Source: JACCTU01 sp963737405 (lineage in GTDB: Bacteria; Actinomycetota; Thermoleophilia; Gaiellales; Gaiellaceae). Taken from it: a stretch of 64,000 nt of DNA. The DNA lies in assembly GCA_963737405.1 (NCBI GenBank), contig CAVTSL010000005.1:124001-188000 (forward strand), given 5' to 3'. The notes below the pieces were generated by a model. It was not told the origin of the DNA and did no database searches. It worked only from the letters and a program-made list of their open reading frames with translations. A program made the translations under genes and the position numbers. Below are positions 44,670-52,114 of the stretch, piece by piece. Position 1 is the first letter of the stretch, and each line of letters begins with the position of its first letter.

Positions 44670-45635
44670 TTACCCCGTGGCGAGTGCGGCGATCCGCGCG
44701 CCGACGGCCGGCGCGAACTTGAACCCGTGGCCCGAGCAGGCCGACGCGACGACGAGCCGCCCGCGGCGCTCGACGATGAACGAGTGGTCGGGCGTCGAGG
44801 TGTAGAGGCACGTGTCGAACGCGACGGGATCGGGAGCCGCCTCGGGGAACCGCCGTCTCGCCCACTCGACGGTCGCCTCGACGAGTGCCTCGTCGGGCTC
44901 CCCCGGCTCGTCCGGGTCGACCGGCACGCCCGCCTGGTGCGCGCCGGCCTTCAGCCCGTAGCGCGGATCCCGCAGCGAGTACATCGCCTCGCCGGGGCCG
45001 GCCCCGTAGTCGATCACCGACGGCACCGGGCGGTCCAGCTCGAAGTAGACGACCGTCTCGCGCGTGACGACGACGTCGAGCTCGACCAGCTGCTTCGCCC
45101 ATCCACCCGCCGCAACGACCACCACGTCGGCGTCGAGCTCCTCCGGCGCGTCGACACGTGAGTGCTCGTGGATCGCCGCGCCGTGCGTGCGCGCGACGGT
45201 CGCGAAGGCGCGGCGTGCGCGATCGGCGAGCGAGATGCCGGCCTCCGGCTGGAGGAGCGCGCGGCCGTCGGCGTCGATGCCGAAGCGAACGCGCACCGCG
45301 TCCGGATCGAGCGCCTCCCAGGGAACGCCGCACGCGTCGAGCGCCTCTTCCGAGGTCTCACCGAGCTCGAGCAGCCCCGTGTAGTCGATCAGCTGCTCGC
45401 CCGTCTCCTCCTCGAGCGCCCGCCAGCCGCGATGCGCCTGCTGCGCGAGCTGCACCCACGCCGGGTCGGGGTACGAGAGCCTGAAGATCCGCGACCGCCC
45501 GTGGCTCGAGCCGTGATGGTGGTCGAGGTCGAACTGCTCGTGGACGTCGACCTGGTGCCCGTCGCGCGCCAGCGCCGCGGCCGCGGCGAGCCCGTGGACG
45601 CCCGCTCCGACGACGGCGACGCGCATGCGTCGCAT
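44670..45635 (-). CDS. Sarcosine oxidase/N-methyltryptophan oxidase-like flavoprotein
   Basis: This 321-residue protein has the FAD-binding Rossmann motif VAVVGAGVHGLAAAAAL and the MSOX-type segments SSHGRSRIFRLSYPDPAWV, LLELGETSEEAL and LYTSTPDHSFIVERR. The C-terminal flavin motif is SACSGHGFKFAPAVGARIA, where family members attach FAD covalently through a Cys; Cys in SACSGHGFK fits. It should oxidise an N-methylated or secondary amine. It is slightly shorter than the usual 370-390 residues. The start is ATG 45635 or ATG 45626, nine bases apart. It is followed by hmgA after nine bases. Confidence 0.8.
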   Translation of the reverse strand: MRRMRVAVVGAGVHGLAAAAALARDGHQVDVHEQFDLDHHHGSSHGRSRIFRLSYPDPAWVQLAQQAHRGWRALEEETGEQLIDYTGLLELGETSEEALDACGVPWEALDPDAVRVRFGIDADGRALLQPEAGISLADRARRAFATVARTHGAAIHEHSRVDAPEELDADVVVVAAGGWAKQLVELDVVVTRETVVYFELDRPVPSVIDYGAGPGEAMYSLRDPRYGLKAGAHQAGVPVDPDEPGEPDEALVEATVEWARRRFPEAAPDPVAFDTCLYTSTPDHSFIVERRGRLVVASACSGHGFKFAPAVGARIAALATG

Positions 45636-45653
45636 TCTGGCCGAGAGACGGCG

Positions 45654-45681
45654 AAGGGCGGGCCTGTCAGCGCCCGCCCTT
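45654..45681 (-). terminator. Terminator after the Thr-rich protein gene
   Basis: AAGGGCGGGC and GCCCGCCCTT form a 10-bp stem with an 8-base loop. It lies 23 bases beyond the stop of the Thr-rich gene and upstream of the flavoprotein gene on the same strand. Confidence 0.65.
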
Positions 45682-45704
45682 CGAAGCAGCCTCGCGCTCT
45701 GCGA

Positions 45705-46521
45705 CTACTTCTTGCCGCCGCCCTTGTTGCCGTTTCCGTTGCCGTTGCCCGAGCCGCCGCCGTTGCCCTTGCCCGAGTTTCCATGCTCCTTCGGAGCCTG
45801 GGTCGTCGCGGTCGACTTCGCCTTCGCCTTGGCTTTGGCCTTCGCCTTGGCGTGCGTCTTCGTCCGCTCGACGTTCGTAGCGGTGCACGGTCGCGGACTT
45901 GTGCATCTTCTCGGCCTTGTGGACCTTGGCCTTGGCCTTCGTCTTGGCCTTGGCCTTCGTCGTGGACTTGTGCTTCTTCTTCGACTGGGTGGTCGCGGTC
46001 GTCGTCGACGTGGTCGCGGTCGTTCCGGTCGTCGTGCCGGTCGTGCCGGTCGTCGTGCCGGTGCCGAAGTCGCACGGGCCCATGGTGTCGCCGTGGTTGC
46101 CCATGTGCGCAGGCAAAGCGTTCTTGCTGATCTCGATCGTCACGCCCGGGTTCTTCTTCGACCCGGTCTTGTGACAGATGATCACCTTGCCTTCCTTCGC
46201 TTCCCCGGTCGTGGTGCCCGTGGTCGTCGTCGACGTCGTGCCGGTCGTGGTCGTGCCGGTCGTGCCGGTCGTGGTGCCCGTCGTCGTCGTGGACGTCGTC
46301 CCCGTCGTCGAGGTCGTCGTCGTGCCGGTTGTCGTCCCGGTCGTGCCTGTTGTGGTCGTACCGGTCGTCGTTGTCGTTGTCGTCCCCCCGGTCGTCGTCG
46401 TCGCGGTGGACGCTGTCGTGTCCGCGGCGGCGAGGATCGGTAGCTCTTGGACGTTGCTCGCGGCGAGGGCGCCACCGGCGAAGAGCGCGGCCAGCCCGAG
46501 CGCTACCAGGATCCGTGTCAT
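45705..46521 (-). CDS. Secreted Thr-rich low-complexity protein with CHKTGS-type motif, frameshifted
   Basis: A signal peptide (1-20) is followed by about 75 residues of Thr/Gly/Ser repeats (GTTTTGTTST units). Next is a conserved island at about 106-145 with KVIICHKTGSKKNP, then TIEISKNALPAHMGNHGDTM and GPC, and a second Thr-rich run. A Lys/Ala-rich part (TKAKAKTKAKAKVHKAEKMH) comes after, and a Gly/Asn tail ends GNGNGNKGGGKK. The island is seen in many actinobacterial secreted proteins; its function is unknown, but its Cys and His residues could bind a metal. The tail lies in another frame; one extra base near 45875 explains this. The protein likely sits in the cell wall. Confidence 0.65.
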
Positions 46522-46559
46522 ACCCAAGGGAGATACCGCTCGCGCCCCGGTCTTGCGGT

Positions 46560-47387
46560 CTATCCCTCGATTGGTGGAGCGATGCGGTTTCTGAGGACGC
46601 CGAGCCCCTCCACCTCGAGCTCGACCTCGTCCCCCGGCCGGAGCCAGCGGCCGTCGCCGAGCTCGAGGATGCAGCCCGTGCCCACGGTGCCCGAGCCGAT
46701 CACGTCGCCGGGCAGGAGATGGGTGTTCAGAGCTGCCTGCGCCACGAGGCGCTCCCACGGCCAGTACAGGTCGCGAAGGTTGCCGCGCGAGCGCTCCTCG
46801 CCGTTGACGCGCGCGACCATCTCCGCCTCGCTCCCGTCGAACTCGTCGGGCGTGACGACGATCGGCCCCAGGCTCGTTGCGAAGTCCTTCCCCTTGGCCG
46901 GCCCGAGGCCGACCTTCATCTCGACGCGCTGCAGGTCGCGCGCCGACCAGTCGTTCATGACGGTGAAGCCGCCGATCGCACCGTCGGCCCCGATGATCGC
47001 CGCGACCTCGAGCTCGTAGTCGAGCTCACCCGTGCCGTGCGGATAGACGATGTCGTCCTCCGGCCCGAAGATCGCCGCCGGGTTCGAGAAGTAGAAGACC
47101 GGCACCTCGTACCACTCCGGCGGAACGTCGAGCCCGCGGTTCGCTCGCGCCGTCTTCACGTGCTGCTCGAACGCGTAGAAGTCGCGCACCGCCGGCGGGT
47201 GCAGGACGGGCGGCCGCAGCTCGACCTCGTCGAGCGGGTACTCCGCGTGCTCGCGCGCAGAGCCGCCGCCGGAGAAGAACGACTGCAGGGTCTGCGCCGC
47301 GAGCTGGATCACGCGGTCGCCTTCGATCCGGCCCGGCCATCCGCGTTGGAGGTGCCGGCCCGCAGGGCTGAACATGCACAGTTTCAT
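46560..47387 (-). CDS. Fumarylacetoacetate hydrolase family protein
   Basis: This 275-residue enzyme belongs to the FAH family. Motifs include DFYAFEQHV, YFSNPAAIFGPEDDI and ELDYELEVAAIIG (metal-binding Glu), with FTVMNDWSARDLQ, GLGPAKGKDFATSLGP and GDVIGSGTVGTGC further on. In this neighbourhood it probably hydrolyses fumarylacetoacetate to fumarate and acetoacetate, the last step after HppD and HmgA. The FAH family is broad, so another acylpyruvase role remains possible. Its ATG overlaps the stop of the cation transporter gene by four bases (ATGA). Confidence 0.85.
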   Translation of the reverse strand: MKLCMFSPAGRHLQRGWPGRIEGDRVIQLAAQTLQSFFSGGGSAREHAEYPLDEVELRPPVLHPPAVRDFYAFEQHVKTARANRGLDVPPEWYEVPVFYFSNPAAIFGPEDDIVYPHGTGELDYELEVAAIIGADGAIGGFTVMNDWSARDLQRVEMKVGLGPAKGKDFATSLGPIVVTPDEFDGSEAEMVARVNGEERSRGNLRDLYWPWERLVAQAALNTHLLPGDVIGSGTVGTGCILELGDGRWLRPGDEVELEVEGLGVLRNRIAPPIEG

Positions 47388-48715
47388 GGCTCGGTGTGGA
47401 CGATGACCTCGTGGATCTCGGGCTGCTCGAGCCGGATTCGCTCCTCGACGCGCGAGGCCTGCGCGTGCGCCTCCGCGAGCGGGATCGAGCCGTCGACCGC
47501 GAGCGTCAGGTGCGCGACCGTGCCCTCGGGGCTCGTCAGGAAGCGAAGCTCGCGCGGCGGTCGGCCCGTCTCCTCCTGGACGAGCCGCTCGATCGCGGCA
47601 CGGTCGCGTTCGACCTCCGCCCCGGACGCTGCCTCAGCGAGCGGCTCGATGTGCGTCTGAACATGCCCGGCTGAGGGCACAGCCTCGCGGATCGCCCGCT
47701 CCACGCGTTCGGCGATCTCGTGGGCTTCGTCCAGGGGCATCGCGCCCGGGAGCTTGAGGTGGAGCGAGATCTGCAGCTCGTCGCCGACGAGCAGCACGTT
47801 CACGTTGTGCACCTCGCGGACTCCCGGCACGCCGAGAGCGGCAGCGTGCGCGCGGTCCCGTACCTCCTGCTCGTCCTCCGGCTCGACATGCACGACGACG
47901 TCGCTCCTCGGCAAGGCGTGCTGCACCGCTTCCTCGACCGCGTCGGCCGCCGCGTGGCCCTGGCCGACCGCGGCACCCGCGGGAACGCCGATCACCACGT
48001 CGGCGAACTGACGGTCGCCGGACTGCCGCATGCGCAGACGGCGCAGCTCGACGCCGGGCAGCTCCGAGATCGCGGCTCGGGCGGCCGCCTCGGCCTCGTC
48101 CGGCACGCTGTCCATCAGGACGTCGACGTTCCCGCGCATGAGCCGCACGGCCGCGACGATCACGAGCACGGCGACGAAGAGTGCGGCGACCGCGTCTCCC
48201 TCGGGGCGGCCGGAGCGCGCGAGGAGCAGACCGACGAGCACGGCGGTCGAGCCCGCGAGGTCGCTCGCGAAGTGGAGCGCGTTCGAGTGCAGCGCGGCGC
48301 TCTGGTACCGGCGCGCCGCACGGAACGACAGCGTCATGCGCGTCGCGTCGACGACGATCACGACGCCGAGGACCGCGAACACCCACCAGGCGAGCTCGAG
48401 CTCGGGCGGGTCGCCGAAGCGGCGGATCGCCAGGAACGCGACCACGAGGCTGAGCAGTGCGAGGATCGCCGCCTCCGCGAGCGCGGCGAGGTTCTCGGCC
48501 TTGCCGTGGCCGTACGCGTGGTGCTGGTCCGCCGGCCGGCCGGAGACGCCTACGGCGAAGAAGGTGAGCAGCGCGGCAACGAGGTCGGTGCCGGAGTGCA
48601 GCGCCTCGGAGAGCAGGCCGAGGCTCCCCGTCAAGAGGCCGGTGACGAGCTTCAGGAGGGCGAGGCCTCCTGCCGCCAGGACGGAGAGAAGCGCCGTGCG
48701 GCGCTGGGGGGTCAT
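47384..48715 (-). CDS. Cation diffusion facilitator with three C-terminal domains
   Basis: This 443-residue protein exports divalent metal (zinc, manganese or iron). The membrane part (1-200) has six segments and the metal site His40/Asp44 (EALHSGTD) and His148/Asp152 (ALHFASD), with the cytosolic loop HHAYGHGKAEN. Instead of the single cation-efflux dimerisation domain usual in about 300-residue members, three related ones appear in tandem at about 202-280, 282-365 and 366-443. Each carries a strand ending in HVEPE, HIEPL or HTEP. Element A ends 10 bases before the ATG. The gene overlaps the FAH-family gene by four bases. Confidence 0.88.
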   Translation of the reverse strand: MTPQRRTALLSVLAAGGLALLKLVTGLLTGSLGLLSEALHSGTDLVAALLTFFAVGVSGRPADQHHAYGHGKAENLAALAEAAILALLSLVVAFLAIRRFGDPPELELAWWVFAVLGVVIVVDATRMTLSFRAARRYQSAALHSNALHFASDLAGSTAVLVGLLLARSGRPEGDAVAALFVAVLVIVAAVRLMRGNVDVLMDSVPDEAEAAARAAISELPGVELRRLRMRQSGDRQFADVVIGVPAGAAVGQGHAAADAVEEAVQHALPRSDVVVHVEPEDEQEVRDRAHAAALGVPGVREVHNVNVLLVGDELQISLHLKLPGAMPLDEAHEIAERVERAIREAVPSAGHVQTHIEPLAEAASGAEVERDRAAIERLVQEETGRPPRELRFLTSPEGTVAHLTLAVDGSIPLAEAHAQASRVEERIRLEQPEIHEVIVHTEP

Positions 48716-48724
48716 GCGCGAAGG

Positions 48725-48892
48725 CTAGGAGGGTTTGGGGGAATGTGCCTCGTCGACGGGGTGCGATGGACGTTCCGAGGCAAGGACGCAGGGAGCGTCG
48801 ATAGCCGTAGCTATCGGCGCGACTGAGGACGCGGCATCGGGGCGTCCAGCGCGGCCCGACGGCACAGCGCTCATTTCGCCAAACCCTCCTAG
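48725..48892. repeat. 168-bp hairpin element, copy A
   Basis: The element has 14-bp perfect terminal inverted repeats (CTAGGAGGGTTTGG at 48725, CCAAACCCTCCTAG at 48879). Imperfect pairing continues inward for about ten more positions. An internal hairpin GATAGC-CGTA-GCTATC is at 48800-48815. The core (about 48770-48858) is almost identical to copy B in inverted orientation at 49634-49801, and both are exactly 168 bp. Its right end contains the stop codon of the DUF2071 gene. It fills the whole gap before the cation transporter gene. Confidence 0.85.
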
Positions 48893-49662
48893 AGCCGTTC
48901 GAGCGGCCAGACGACGACGTCCTGCCGCGCGGAGTAGTACAGCAGCGGCTCGCCGTCGAGCTCCCGCGGCGACATCGTGTTCTGGCGAAGCTCCGCCTCG
49001 GCCGGCTGAACTCGCCACGGCGCATGGTGGATCTCCGCGCGGTGCAGCCGCTCGCGGTGCTCCGTGTAGAGGCAGTACCGCTCGGTCAGGAAGTGCTCGA
49101 GCGTCCCCGGCTCCGACGCCGCCGCCTCGCCGTCCGGACGGTACGAGACGTCGAGCCGCGCGCCGGTCCGTGCGCTTCGGTAGTCGATCCAGCCGGCGTG
49201 GCGACCGACCTCGATGCGCGCGCGGTGGTACGGAAGCTTGTACGTCAGCCGTGCGGCATCGACCGCCCACGAACTGTCCGCGTCGAGGCTGAAGAACCAG
49301 ATGCCGGGCTTCCCGTCGTAGGTGACGTACGTGCGCACGTTCACCTCGGGAAAGGTCGACAGCACGGGCACCGGAGGCAGACCGTGCAGGCGAATGCCGG
49401 TGACGCGGAACGGCGTGATGCCGATCCAGGCGGATCCGTCGTGCGTTTCCAGCGTCAGGCTCTCCGGGAGCAGCTCCCGGACCGCGTCCTCGTCGATTCG
49501 CCAGTGCATGAACAGGAGCTCGTCCCACGTCTGTCCCTGCAGCCAGCTCCGCTCCGGCACCGGCCAGGGACGATGCGACGTCTCGGCGAGGCTCCCCGAT
49601 TGCCGCGCCGGCGCCTGGACGAAGTCGGCGACGCTAGAAGGGCTCAACGACATGGGCACCAT
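48889..49662 (-). CDS. DUF2071 (YqjF-like) protein
   Basis: This 257-residue protein matches the DUF2071/YqjF family. Motifs include PVPERSWLQGQTWDELLFMH, ESLTLETHDGSAWIGITPFR, LPPVPVLSTFPEVNVRTYVT and GKPGIWFFSLDADS. It is probably related to the acetoacetate decarboxylase-like fold, with unknown function. Family similarity begins near residue 32. The first codons come from element B, and the only ATG codons in frame (49662 and 49653) lie inside that element; an alternative start downstream is not apparent. The stop lies in element A. The gene is thus bracketed by two inverted elements. Confidence 0.85.
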   Translation of the reverse strand: MVPMSLSPSSVADFVQAPARQSGSLAETSHRPWPVPERSWLQGQTWDELLFMHWRIDEDAVRELLPESLTLETHDGSAWIGITPFRVTGIRLHGLPPVPVLSTFPEVNVRTYVTYDGKPGIWFFSLDADSSWAVDAARLTYKLPYHRARIEVGRHAGWIDYRSARTGARLDVSYRPDGEAAASEPGTLEHFLTERYCLYTEHRERLHRAEIHHAPWRVQPAEAELRQNTMSPRELDGEPLLYYSARQDVVVWPLERL

Positions 49663-49801
49663 GCCGCCGGGCCGCGCTGGACGCCCCGATGCCGCGTCCT
49701 CAGTCGCGCCGATAGCACTGGCTATCGACGCTCCCTGCGTCCTTGCCTCGGAACGACCATCGCACCCCGGCGACGAGGACCATCCCGCTGAGCCCTTCTA
49801 G
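49634..49801. repeat. 168-bp hairpin element, copy B (inverted relative to A)
   Basis: The element has 13-bp perfect terminal inverted repeats (CTAGAAGGGCTCA at 49634, TGAGCCCTTCTAG at 49789) and an internal hairpin GATAGC-ACTG-GCTATC (49711-49726). Relative to copy A, arm positions 5, 10, 12 and 13 differ, and each change is matched by a complementary change in the opposite arm. The right end holds the stop codon of hppD, and the left part holds the start of the DUF2071 gene. Confidence 0.85.
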
Positions 49802-50895
49802 AGATTGCCGCGGAGCGCCTGCTCGCGCTCGATCGCCTCGAAGAGCGCCTTGAAGTTCCCGTCGCCGAAGCCGCGCGCGCCGTGGCGCTCGATCACCTCG
49901 AAGAAGAGCGTCGGCCGGTCCTGGGCGGTCTTCGTGAAGATCTGGAGCAGGTAGCCGTCGTCGTCGCGGTCGGCGAGGATGAGCAGCCGCCGCAGGTCGT
50001 CCCACGACTCGTCGATCTCGCCCACGCGGTCGCCGACGTCCTCGTAGTACGCCTCGGGCGTGGCGAGGAAGATCACGCCGCGGCCCTTCAGGGCGTCGAC
50101 GGTGTCCACGATGTTCGACGAGGCCATCGCGACGTGCTGCGAGCCGGGGCCGTGGTTGAACTCGAGGTACTCCTCGATCTGGCTCTTCCGCTTGCCTTCG
50201 GCGGGCTCGTTGATCGGGAACTTGATCTTCCCCTCGCCGTCGGTCATCACCTTCGACATGAGCGCCGAGTACTCGGTCGAGATGTCCTCGTCGCTGAAGT
50301 GGATCATCTCGGTCATCCCGAACACACGCTCGTAGAACTCGACCCAGTGCTGCATGCGGCCGAGCTCGACGTTGCCGACGACGTGATCGATGTGCTGCAG
50401 GCCGACACCCGGCTCGCCTCCGTTCGACGACTCCTGCGCGACGTAGCCGGGGAGGTACGCGCCTTCGTAGCCGGACCGGTTCACGAACGTGTGCACGACG
50501 TCGCCGTACGTGGCGATCGACGAGAGCTCGACCTTGCCGAACTCGTCCTCGACCCACTGCGGCTCGGCCACGCCGCGCGCGCCGCGCTGCACCGCCTCGC
50601 GGTACGCGTTCGTCGCGTCGGGGACACGGAGCGAGATGTCCTTCAGGCCGTCGCCGTGCAGGAAGGCGAAGTCGCAGATCGGCGAGTCACGCCGGAGCCC
50701 GCTCGTGACGACGAGCCGGATCTCGCCCTGCTCGAGCACGTACGAGGCGCGGTCGCGGACGCCGGTCTCCGGCCCCGCGTACGCCGTTCGGCGGAAGCCG
50801 AACGCGGTCTCGTAGTAGTACGCCGCCTGCTTGGCGTTGCCCACCCAGAGCTCGATGTGGTCCCAACCCTCGAGCGGCATGAAGTCGCTGCTCAT
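49798..50895 (-). CDS. hppD: 4-hydroxyphenylpyruvate dioxygenase
   Basis: HppD converts 4-hydroxyphenylpyruvate to homogentisate, the step before HmgA. The 365 residues contain the vicinal-oxygen-chelate fold twice. The iron ligands are His171 (HIDHVVGNV), His254 (GPGSQHVAM) and Glu333 (PTLFFEVIER). EYLEFNHGPGSQH and FGDGNFKALFEAIEREQ are family hallmarks. I chose ATG at 50895 (MSSDFMPLEGWDHIELWV); the frame upstream belongs to a frameshifted transporter. The stop TAG forms the first bases of element B when read on the minus strand. Confidence 0.95.
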   Translation of the reverse strand: MSSDFMPLEGWDHIELWVGNAKQAAYYYETAFGFRRTAYAGPETGVRDRASYVLEQGEIRLVVTSGLRRDSPICDFAFLHGDGLKDISLRVPDATNAYREAVQRGARGVAEPQWVEDEFGKVELSSIATYGDVVHTFVNRSGYEGAYLPGYVAQESSNGGEPGVGLQHIDHVVGNVELGRMQHWVEFYERVFGMTEMIHFSDEDISTEYSALMSKVMTDGEGKIKFPINEPAEGKRKSQIEEYLEFNHGPGSQHVAMASSNIVDTVDALKGRGVIFLATPEAYYEDVGDRVGEIDESWDDLRRLLILADRDDDGYLLQIFTKTAQDRPTLFFEVIERHGARGFGDGNFKALFEAIEREQALRGNL

Positions 50896-50906
50896 CGCAC
50901 CGGATC

Positions 50907-51801
50907 TTACTCGGCTGCCGGAAGCGGAGCCTGCCGCCGGGCGAGCACGATCCCGACCGCGATCGCGAGGCCGCCGGCCGCCTGCAGCAGCGTCATCTGC
51001 TCCGAGAGCAGCAGGAGCGCGATCAGATCGCGCCGAGGAACGGCTGGAGGTTCGCGTAGAGCGAAGCGCGCGAGGGCCCGACGCGGTCGATGCCGTGAAC
51101 CAGAGGATGTTCGTGATAACGAGCGGGCCGACCACCGCGACGCCGAAGATGACCCAGATCGTCGGGTCGAGGTCCCAGTCCTGCGACGCGAGCTGCGGCG
51201 CGGCCGTCGGGACGATGAGCGCCGCGCCCATCAGCAGGCCGACGGCGCTGATCCGGAAGGGCGAGTAGCTCCGCATCAAGCGGGGCGATCGCGACGGAGT
51301 AGACCGCCCAGGTCGCGGCTCCGAGGAGCGCGAGCGCGATCCCGCGCCGGGCTCCCGGCCACGTCGCCGCTGGGCGCCGAGGGCGACGAGCACGACGCCG
51401 GCGAAGCTGACGAGCGCGGCGCCGACGAACCGCTTCGACAGGCTCTCGACGCCGCTCGCGCTCGCGATGATCATCGTGAAGATCGGCAGCGTCCCGAAGA
51501 CGAGCGCCGCGGTGCTCGCCGTCGTGTACTTCAGCGAGTAGACGAAGGCGATCTGGTTCAGCCAGATCCCGACCACCGCGGCGCCGAACAGGAAGACGAG
51601 GTCCCGCCGGGTCATCCGCAGCGACCGTTCGAGCGCGAGCGTGATCCCGGCGAAGAGCAGCGCCGCGGTCGTGAAGCGGAGCGCCGACCAGGCGAGCGGC
51701 TGGACGCCGTGCTGGAGCACGTACCGCGTCAGCGTGAAGTTGAACGACCAGATGACGACGGTGACGACGAGGCCGACCTCGGCCGGAGAGAGACGGCGCA
51801 C
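50907..51801 (-). pseudogene. EamA/DMT-family transporter, several frameshifts
   Basis: The N-terminal half (MRRLSPAEVGLVVTVVIWSF to about 51360) is intact, with five membrane segments including FTTAALLFAGITLALE and FGAAVVGIWLNQIAFVYSL. The second half is scattered over frames: ALALLGAATWAVYSVAIAPL, ISAVGLLMGAALIVPTAAPQ, TIWVIFGVAVVGPLVITNIL, GPSRASLYANLQPFLGAI and LQAAGGLAIAVGIVLARRQ, ending before TAA at 50907. About four indels are needed, and the span is one over a multiple of three. Repaired, it is a ten-segment drug/metabolite exporter of about 297 residues. It is followed closely by hppD. Confidence 0.7.
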
Positions 51802-51832
51802 GCAGCCGGAAACTAGCGATACCCTCCGCGGC

Positions 51833-52114
51833 GTGGCTCAGGTGACCCGCGACGACATCGACGCGCTCGTCGGGCCGGCGACGCCGCAGTTCGCGCTCCA
51901 GCTCCGCGCGCGGATCGAGCAGCTGATCTCCGACCTGCCGGCGGACGACGAGGCTCGCCGCTACGGCGAGGAGCAGATGCAACGACTCGAGCGGCTTGCG
52001 TTCGCCTCGTCGAAGGCCGACGACCATCACCAGGAGCCCCGGACGCGGCCGGGCTGGGACACGATCCCGAGCGCTGCGCCCGAGTGGGATCCAATCCTGC
52101 CGCGGCAAGACTGA
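51833..52114 (+). CDS. Small conserved hypothetical protein
   Basis: This 93-residue soluble protein begins with GTG at 51833 and reads VTRDDIDALVGPATPQFALQ, then RARIEQLISDLPADDEARRY. It is helical and acidic, and ends in a Pro-rich tail (SAAPEWDPILPRQD). I do not recognise a family. It starts 31 bases from the divergent EamA transporter and overlaps the 5' end of fabL, so it probably shares its transcript. Confidence 0.6.
   Translation: MAQVTRDDIDALVGPATPQFALQLRARIEQLISDLPADDEARRYGEEQMQRLERLAFASSKADDHHQEPRTRPGWDTIPSAAPEWDPILPRQD

Noticed and set aside
46178..46420. Possible CRISPR-like or tandem repeat array
   Set aside because: The periodicity is codon-level Thr/Gly/Ser repetition inside a secreted protein, with no spacers.
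45625..46594. Hydrophobic Val/Leu-rich plus-strand frames
   Set aside because: They are complements of Thr, Lys and Ala codon repeats in the Thr-rich gene on the other strand.
48743..48826. A conserved 27-residue reading frame inside both hairpin elements (also 49700-49783 on the minus strand)
   Set aside because: The two copies differ at five codons and all five are amino-acid changes with no synonymous change, so protein selection is not supported; the structure explains conservation better.
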